Assembly: GCA_020850375.1 (NCBI GenBank)
Contig: JADZET010000049.1
Coordinates: 1-11,284 of the forward strand
Length of the DNA: 11,284 nucleotides
Source: Phycisphaeraceae bacterium
GTDB lineage: Bacteria; Planctomycetota; Phycisphaerae; Phycisphaerales; Phycisphaeraceae
Reading direction: 5' to 3'
Below are positions 6,892 through 11,284 of this stretch, in pieces. A program made the position numbers and the translations under genes. The notes beneath the pieces are model-generated. The model was given only the letters and a program-made list of their open reading frames with translations. It did no database searches and was not told where the DNA came from. Within the stretch, counting starts at the first letter, position 1. Each line of letters starts with the position of its first letter.

Positions 6892-7590
6892 TCAGGGCAG
6901 GTCGAAGAGCAAGACCTCGGCGTCGCTGCGGCCGACGAGGGTGATGTCGGCGGGTTGGCTGGTCATCAGGCCGTCGCCGGGGTGGAGGTCCTGGCCCATG
7001 ACGGTGGCGTGGCCGGTGGCGACGTGGAGGTAGGCGGCGCGGTCGGGGGGGAGGGCGTGCGAGACGGTGTCGCCCGGGCGCAGGGCGGCGAGGTAGAGGT
7101 GGGCGTCCTGCTGGATGGTCAGGGCTTGGTCATTCGCCGGGGGTCCGGCGACGCGTAGGAGTTGGCCGAGGCGTTGGTCGCGGGGGAAGGGTTTTTGGGC
7201 GTAGGTGGGGGGGAGGCTGGTGGCGCGAGGCTCGATCCAGATCTGGAGGAAGTGGACGGGGGTGTCGGGTGAGGGGTTGAACTCGCTGTGTCGGATGCCG
7301 GCGCCGGCGGACATGACTTGGACTTCGCCGGGGCGGAGGATTTCGCCGTGGCCGAGGCTGTCGCGGTGCTCGAGGGCGCCGGCGAGGACGAGGGAGATGA
7401 TCTCCATGTCGCGGTGGCTGTGGGCGCCGAAGCCCTTGGCGGGCTCGACGGTGTCGTCGTTGATGACGCGCAGGCCGCGGTAGCCCATGAAGTTGGGGTC
7501 GTAGTAATCGCCGAAGGAGAAGGAGTGGCGGCTGTGGAGCCAGCCGATCTCGGTCTGGCCGCGCTCGTTAGCGGGGCGGAGGACGGGCAT
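6892..7590 (-). CDS. Pirin family protein (YhhW-like bicupin)
   Basis: This 232-residue cytoplasmic protein belongs to the pirin family, with an N-terminal pirin cupin (about 10-125) and a C-terminal cupin (about 145-232). The metal-binding residues H57, H59, H101 and E103 are all present (GAHSHRDMEI and IRHSEFN), at the same positions I recall for E. coli YhhW, a pirin with quercetin 2,3-dioxygenase activity in vitro. The opening RGQTEIGWLHSRHSFSFGDY is highly typical. An AGGAG ribosome-binding site (7603 down to 7599 on this strand) stands eight bases before ATG 7590. The gene converges with the xylulose reductase (37-base gap) and diverges from the efflux operon. Its natural role is not evident from context; pirins are often linked to redox or aromatic-compound stress. 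Confidence 0.93.
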   Translation of the reverse strand: MPVLRPANERGQTEIGWLHSRHSFSFGDYYDPNFMGYRGLRVINDDTVEPAKGFGAHSHRDMEIISLVLAGALEHRDSLGHGEILRPGEVQVMSAGAGIRHSEFNPSPDTPVHFLQIWIEPRATSLPPTYAQKPFPRDQRLGQLLRVAGPPANDQALTIQQDAHLYLAALRPGDTVSHALPPDRAAYLHVATGHATVMGQDLHPGDGLMTSQPADITLVGRSDAEVLLFDLP

Positions 7591-7616
7591 GGGAGAGACT
7601 CCTGGGGTGACGGGGA

Positions 7617-7622
7617 AGTGTA
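7617..7622 (-). promoter_or_regulatory. Weak candidate -10 box for the pirin gene
   Basis: TACACT on the - strand is 26 bases upstream of the pirin ATG and upstream of its ribosome-binding site. It matches the -10 consensus at four of six positions. No -35 box is evident, so this is a position-based suggestion only. Confidence 0.25.
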
Positions 7623-7661
7623 GACGGGCAGGGGGTGGGGCGACGGATGGGTTCTGGGCCT

Positions 7662-7667
7662 TACAAT
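7662..7667 (+). promoter_or_regulatory. Candidate -10 box of the efflux operon
   Basis: TACAAT lies only nine bases before ATG 7677, so transcription would begin about two to four bases before that codon. The transcript would then be almost leaderless. Alternatively translation starts at ATG 7689. No -35 hexamer is clear. The hexamer is identical to the one at 4950. Confidence 0.4.
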
Positions 7668-7676
7668 GAGAGTCCT

Positions 7677-8936
7677 ATGACGAGACGCATGGCGAGAGGT
7701 TTGTGGCGTTGGGGGAGGATGGCGGCGGTGGTGATGGCCGTGGGGGTGGCGGCGTGGCTGGTCAGGGCGGGGGTGTGGACAACCCATGTCACGATCACGA
7801 CGCCGGTGCGCGGGCCGGTGGTGGAGGCGTTCTATGCGACGGGGACGCTCTTGCCGGACCGGGAGTACCCGATCCGGGCGGGGGCGGACGGGTTTGTGAC
7901 CGAGGTGCTCGTCGACAAGGGGTCGGTGGTCAAGGCGGGGGAGAAGTTAGCGTTTGTCCGCGACGAGGCGCTGGAGATGCGTTTCAGCCAGGCGAAGGCG
8001 GACCTGGAGCTCAGGGCGGGGCTGGCGGCGGAGGACACGTCGCCGGTGCTGGCGGAGTTCGACGCGAATCTCAAAGCGGCGCAGGAGCAGTTCGCGGTGG
8101 CGGATCGGGAGTACGAGCGTCTGGCGGCGCTGTACAAGACCGGGTCGGCGTCGCAGTCGGACTTCGATCGGACGAGCGAGCGTCGGCAGTCGCTGTGGAG
8201 CCAGGTCGAGTCGATCAAGGCGCGGCGGGCGGCGCGCAAGCTCGAGCTGCAGCGTGACCTGACGGTGGCGCGGGCGGCGATGGACATCGCGCAATGGAAC
8301 CTGGACCAGCAGACGCTGCGGAGCCCGATCGAGGGGGTGGTGCTGGATCGGCCGACGCCGGTCGGGACGCGGGTGCGGGTCAATGACGACCTGCTGGTGG
8401 TGGCGGACGTGCGGCCGGGGGCGATGGTGATGCGGGCGGCGGTGGATGAGGAGGACAAGACCGGCGTCACGCTGGGGCAGAAGGTGACGATGACGCTGTA
8501 CGCGTACCCGGGGAAGCTATTCGAGGGGAAGGTCAAGCGGATCTATCCCAAGGCGGACACGCAGCGGCGGACGTTCGAGGTGGACGTGGCGGTGGATGAG
8601 CCGGACGAGGGATTCTCGGCGGGGATGACGGGGGAATTGGCGTTCGTGGTCGAGGCGAAGCAGGACGCGATGGTGCTGCCGGCGCAGGCGGTGCGGCAGG
8701 GCGAGGTGTGGCTGGTGCGCGGGGGCAGGCTTGAGAAGGCGGCGGTGGAGGTGGGGCTGCGGAGTGTCGAGCGGGTGGAGGTGGTGTCGGGGCTCAAGGG
8801 GGATGAGCGGGTGGTGATCAGCCCGCCGGATGGTTTGCGCGAGGGGCAGCGGGTGCGGGTGACGGCCATGGACCCGCGGGAGGCGGCGGGGCTGAACAGG
8901 CCCGAGGTTGAGAAGGCGATGCGGGCGTTTAACTAG
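7677..8936 (+). CDS. HlyD/MacA-type membrane-fusion (periplasmic adaptor) protein
   Basis: This 419-residue protein would be anchored in the inner membrane and bridge the periplasm in an ABC exporter. A basic N-terminus precedes one membrane helix at about 14-34. Next come the first half of the lipoyl domain (about 64-98, PIRAGADGFVTEVLVDKGSVV), a long charged alpha-helical hairpin (about 98-212), and the second lipoyl half LRSPIEGVVLDRP (about 214-226). A beta-barrel domain follows (about 245-330, with GQKVTMTLYAYPGKLFEGKV), then a membrane-proximal domain to about 398 containing LPAQAVRQGEVW. This is the standard MacA/HlyD order. ATG 7677 leaves a normal signal-anchor; the in-frame codon at 7635 lies upstream of the promoter-like box, and ATG 7689 is an alternative. 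The permease gene starts 18 bases after its stop. The cargo is unknown. Confidence 0.92.
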   Translation: MTRRMARGLWRWGRMAAVVMAVGVAAWLVRAGVWTTHVTITTPVRGPVVEAFYATGTLLPDREYPIRAGADGFVTEVLVDKGSVVKAGEKLAFVRDEALEMRFSQAKADLELRAGLAAEDTSPVLAEFDANLKAAQEQFAVADREYERLAALYKTGSASQSDFDRTSERRQSLWSQVESIKARRAARKLELQRDLTVARAAMDIAQWNLDQQTLRSPIEGVVLDRPTPVGTRVRVNDDLLVVADVRPGAMVMRAAVDEEDKTGVTLGQKVTMTLYAYPGKLFEGKVKRIYPKADTQRRTFEVDVAVDEPDEGFSAGMTGELAFVVEAKQDAMVLPAQAVRQGEVWLVRGGRLEKAAVEVGLRSVERVEVVSGLKGDERVVISPPDGLREGQRVRVTAMDPREAAGLNRPEVEKAMRAFN

Positions 8937-8954
8937 ATCGCGGGGAGAGCCCAG

Positions 8955-10202
8955 ATGCTCTGGCGGATCTCGATGCGGTACCTGATGACGCACAAGCGGC
9001 AGACGATCGTCTGCCTGGCGGGGGTGACGATCAGCGTGATGATGTTCATCTCGATGTTCGCGATGATGCGGGGTTTCCGGGAGAAGTTCATCATCGAGAC
9101 GGTCGAGTCGTCGGGGCACGTGGTGGTCAACGATGAGCCGCGTCAGTCGAGGACGCCGATCCTGGAGATGGCGTACCCGGAGGCGGACGCGCTGCTGGTG
9201 CTGCGGAACGTTCGGCCGCGGGAGGAGGTCAAGAAGATCCGCAATGCGGAGGGGTTGACGCGTAAGCTGCGGCAGCTTCCGGGGGTGGCGGCGGTGGCGC
9301 CGGAGGTGTACGGGGACGCGATCGCGACGTACGGCACGAAGACGATGAACATCACGGTGCAGGGGGTTGAGCCGGAGGAGCAGCAGCGGGTGACGACGAT
9401 CGGGCAGAAGATCACGGAGGGGAGTTTCGACCGGCTGCGTTCGACGGCGGACGGGATCGTGATCGGGCGGGGGGTGGCGCTGGTGCTGGGGATCGGATTG
9501 GGGGACTCGATGACGCTGGCGTCGTCGACGGGGGGTCGGACGCTGGCGCGGGTGGTGGGGATTTTTCAGACGGGGGTGACGCCGGTGGACTACTCGCGGG
9601 GGTACATGCTGCTGAACAGCGCACAGACGCTGCTGGACAAGAAGAACGTGATCAACCGGCTGACGATCCGGACGGATGACTACGAGAAGGCTCAGGCGTA
9701 CGCGGCGCAGGTCGAGGCGATTTCGGGGTACAAGACGGAGAGCTGGCAGGAGAGCAACGAGAATTTCCTGAAGATCTTCGCGATCCAGGACGTGATCACG
9801 TACGCCATCACGGGGGCGTTGTTGGTGGTGGCGGCGTTCGGGGTGCTCAATATTCTGATCATGGCGGTGCTCGAGCGTGTGAACGACATCGCGATCCTCA
9901 AGAGTTTCGGGTTTTCGCGGCGGGACATCACGCTGGTGTTCGTGAGCCAGGGGCTGGTGATCGGGCTGGCGGGGTCGGTGCTGGGATTGGCCACGGGGAA
10001 GCTGGCGGTCGCGGGGCTGAGGCGGTTGCCGGTGCAGATGGAGGGGCTGGTCAAGGCTGAGGGGCTGCTCATGAACGAGTCGGTGAGCATGTACGTCATC
10101 GCATTCATCGCGGCGCTGGCGTTGACGATCGTGGCGTCGGTGTACCCGGCGCGGCGGGCGGCGAAGTATGACCCGGTGGAGGTCATCCGTGGAGCGCACT
10201 AG
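8955..10202 (+). CDS. FtsX-like ABC transporter permease (MacB/LolC/DevC type)
   Basis: This 415-residue inner-membrane permease has the four-helix MacB/FtsX topology. TM1 is at about 17-38 (LAGVTISVMMFISMFAMMRGF). A large periplasmic MacB_PCD-like domain spans about 40-275. TM2 (about 279-305), TM3 (about 325-348) and TM4 (about 378-398) follow, and the conserved end is YPARRAAKYDPVEVIRG. The cytoplasmic loop VLERVNDIAILKSFGFSRRDI (about 305-325, read as adjoining pieces) is the usual FtsX element contacting the ATPase. Such permeases work as dimers and transmit ATP-driven movement to the periplasm rather than forming a classical pore. GGGGAG (8942-8947) precedes the ATG by seven bases. It sits between the adaptor and ATPase genes, clearly as part of one operon. 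No nucleotide-binding domain is fused to it, unlike true MacB. Confidence 0.92.
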   Translation: MLWRISMRYLMTHKRQTIVCLAGVTISVMMFISMFAMMRGFREKFIIETVESSGHVVVNDEPRQSRTPILEMAYPEADALLVLRNVRPREEVKKIRNAEGLTRKLRQLPGVAAVAPEVYGDAIATYGTKTMNITVQGVEPEEQQRVTTIGQKITEGSFDRLRSTADGIVIGRGVALVLGIGLGDSMTLASSTGGRTLARVVGIFQTGVTPVDYSRGYMLLNSAQTLLDKKNVINRLTIRTDDYEKAQAYAAQVEAISGYKTESWQESNENFLKIFAIQDVITYAITGALLVVAAFGVLNILIMAVLERVNDIAILKSFGFSRRDITLVFVSQGLVIGLAGSVLGLATGKLAVAGLRRLPVQMEGLVKAEGLLMNESVSMYVIAFIAALALTIVASVYPARRAAKYDPVEVIRGAH

Positions 10203-10259
10203 CGTGCACTCCGCGAGAACAGTTGAGCAGGGGACCAGTGGAGCAGGTGAGCGGAGGAT

Positions 10260-10982
10260 ATGGCTGAGGCGCTATTGACAGCACGGAATCTGCACCGGGT
10301 GCTCGGGGAGGGCGAGACGGCCAACCACGTGCTCGAGGGGGTGAACCTTTCGATCGAGCGGCGGACGTACGTGTCGATCGTGGGGGCGAGCGGGTCAGGC
10401 AAGAGCACGTTGCTGTACCTGCTGGGGGGGCTGGATCGGCCGTCGCGGGAGGACGCCCAGGGGCGGGCGTTCGATCCGCCGAGCCGGGTGCTGATCGACG
10501 GGCAGGACACAAGCGAGCTCGATGAGGTGGAACTGGCGCGGGTGCGGAACGAGAAGGTGGGGTTTGTGTTTCAGTTCCACTACCTGCTCAAGGAGTTCAC
10601 GGCGCAGGAGAACGTTTGCCTGCCGATGTTCAAGCTCGGGCGGCTGAGCCGGGAGAGGGCGATGGGGCGGGCGGCGGAGCTGCTCGAGCGGTTGGGACTG
10701 AAGGAGAAGCTGCGTCGTCGGGCGAATCGTCTGAGCGGGGGGGAGCAGCAGCGGGTGGCGGTGGCGCGGGCGTTGGCGAATGAGCCGGCGGTGCTGCTGG
10801 CCGATGAGCCGACGGGGAATTTGGATCGGCACAACGGGGAGCTGGTGGCGGAGATTTTTCAGGAATTGGCGGCGGGGGGGCAGACGATCGTGATCGTGAC
10901 GCACGACCAGGCGCTGGCGCAGAAGGCGCAGCGGATGATCACGATGGAGGACGGGCGGGTGGTGGGGGATCAGGCGCTTTGA
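10260..10982 (+). CDS. ABC transporter ATPase, LolD/MacB-like
   Basis: This 240-residue cytoplasmic ATPase powers the exporter. Walker A is GASGSGKST (42-50), the Q-loop is Q105 in FVFQFHYLL, the signature is LSGGEQQ (158-164), Walker B is VLLADEP (178-184, E183 catalytic) and the switch histidine is H215 in VTHD. The QFHYLL segment and GLD after Walker A resemble LolD and MacB. Compared with E. coli LolD as I remember it, about eleven extra residues follow GLD, within [15 protein letters not shown] (62-76). The ribosome-binding GGAGG (10253-10257) is only two bases from ATG 10260, an unusually short spacing; TTG 10275 would be better spaced from GAGG at 10265 but loses five residues. The 57-base spacer from the permease shows no clear terminator. 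Confidence 0.93.
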   Translation: MAEALLTARNLHRVLGEGETANHVLEGVNLSIERRTYVSIVGASGSGKSTLLYLLGGLDRPSREDAQGRAFDPPSRVLIDGQDTSELDEVELARVRNEKVGFVFQFHYLLKEFTAQENVCLPMFKLGRLSRERAMGRAAELLERLGLKEKLRRRANRLSGGEQQRVAVARALANEPAVLLADEPTGNLDRHNGELVAEIFQELAAGGQTIVIVTHDQALAQKAQRMITMEDGRVVGDQAL

Positions 10983-11005
10983 GGAGAGTGGGGTGGAGGT
11001 TGTCG

Positions 11006-11039
11006 CACACAGCGCCCCGCTGCGCGGGGACGCGGTGTG
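11006..11039. terminator. Imperfect hairpin between convergent genes, possible bidirectional terminator
   Basis: CACAC (11006-11010) pairs with GTGTG (11035-11039), and the core CCCCGC (11015-11020) pairs with GCGGGG (11024-11029) around a three-base loop; the middle section is imperfect. It lies in the 84-base gap between the ATPase stop and the convergent acyltransferase stop. No T-run flanks it, so its terminator role is inferred from structure and placement. Confidence 0.45.
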
Positions 11040-11066
11040 GCACCCGTCGTGCACCCGTTGTTGGGG

Positions 11067-11284
11067 TCAGTCGGTTAAGGCGGCGGCCTGGGCGGGGAGG
11101 TGGGTGGTCAGACCCCAGGCGGCGCGGAGTTTGGTGATCTGTGCGGGGCCGAGGTATCGGCTCATGACGCGGGGGTCGGCCTCGAGGATGTTGAAGAGGC
11201 AGAGGCAGTCGAGGCAGTCGCCGAAGCCGGGGTCGAGGTTGAAGGCCAGGGCCTTGGCGCCGAGGCGCAGGTACTGCTTGAGGA
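11067..11284 (-). CDS. C-terminal part of a GNAT-type acyltransferase (OlsB/hemolysin-like), partial
   Basis: Only the last 71 residues are in the window; the gene continues past the right edge. I translated this frame by hand. It starts LKQYLRLGAKALAFNLDPGF (visible residues 1-20), continues with a cysteine-containing stretch (GDCLDCLCLF, 21-30) and then EADPRVMSRYLGP, ending before TGA at 11069-11067. The pattern YLRLGAK, DPxF, a short hydrophobic stretch and DPR..RY.G resembles the C-terminus of GNAT-fold acyltransferases of the OlsB/hemolysin-like group, which acylate amino-lipid head groups or similar acceptors. The catalytic region is not visible. Three closely spaced cysteines (C23, C26, C28 of the visible part) are unusual for the family as I know it. 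It converges on the efflux operon. Confidence 0.6.
   Translation of the reverse strand, partial: LKQYLRLGAKALAFNLDPGFGDCLDCLCLFNILEADPRVMSRYLGPAQITKLRAAWGLTTHLPAQAAALTD

Noticed and set aside
1..11284. Mobile elements, tRNA genes, CRISPR arrays or anti-phage modules.
   Set aside because: No transposase or integrase motif, regularly spaced repeat, terminal inverted repeat or tRNA-like sequence was recognised on either strand.

Overview
The window is a gene-dense, high-GC bacterial chromosomal segment with nine complete protein genes and two partial ones, one at each edge. No RNA genes, insertion sequences, integrases or CRISPR repeats are visible. Gene content (AraC next to a phytanoyl-CoA-type dioxygenase, an animal-like L-xylulose reductase, a divergent ComEC) and style suggest a planctomycete, perhaps class Phycisphaerae. 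That is an impression from family resemblance, not a proof. The + strand is G-rich everywhere: + genes favour G-ending codons (GCG, GGG, CTG, GTG) and - genes favour C-ending ones (GCC, GGC, CTC, ACC). This points to a strand-wide (replication) skew rather than to gene-specific codon preference.

Layout. On the - strand, 3918 to beyond position 1 holds an AraC-family regulator, an EamA/DMT-family inner-membrane transporter and a ComEC-type DNA-uptake channel that runs off the left edge. The genes are separated by 83 and 21 bases and could be one transcript. Divergently, on the + strand, come a PhyH-family non-haem iron dioxygenase (4034-4909), a zinc-type sorbitol/xylitol dehydrogenase (4985-6025) and a short-chain reductase very close to L-xylulose reductase (6114-6854). 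An 88-base spacer between the last two can form two mutually exclusive hairpins. A pirin-family cupin (6892-7590) faces this block convergently on the - strand.

The second + strand operon (7677-10982) encodes a membrane-fusion adaptor, a four-helix FtsX-type permease and a LolD-like ATPase, in the order adaptor-permease-ATPase. Together they form a plausible envelope-spanning exporter of unknown cargo. A hairpin (11006-11039) separates it from the C-terminal end of a convergent GNAT-type acyltransferase that continues past the right edge.

How the genes may work together (inference). The sorbitol/xylitol dehydrogenase and the L-xylulose reductase fit two successive steps linking L-xylulose, xylitol and D-xylulose, with NADPH used on one side and NAD+ on the other. 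The AraC regulator beside the dioxygenase is a plausible controller of that + strand block. The most unusual observations are the loss of the usual metal-site residues in the ComEC metallo-beta-lactamase-like domain, the paired alternative hairpins inside the polyol block, and two promoter-like boxes placed so close to start codons that the transcripts would be nearly leaderless.
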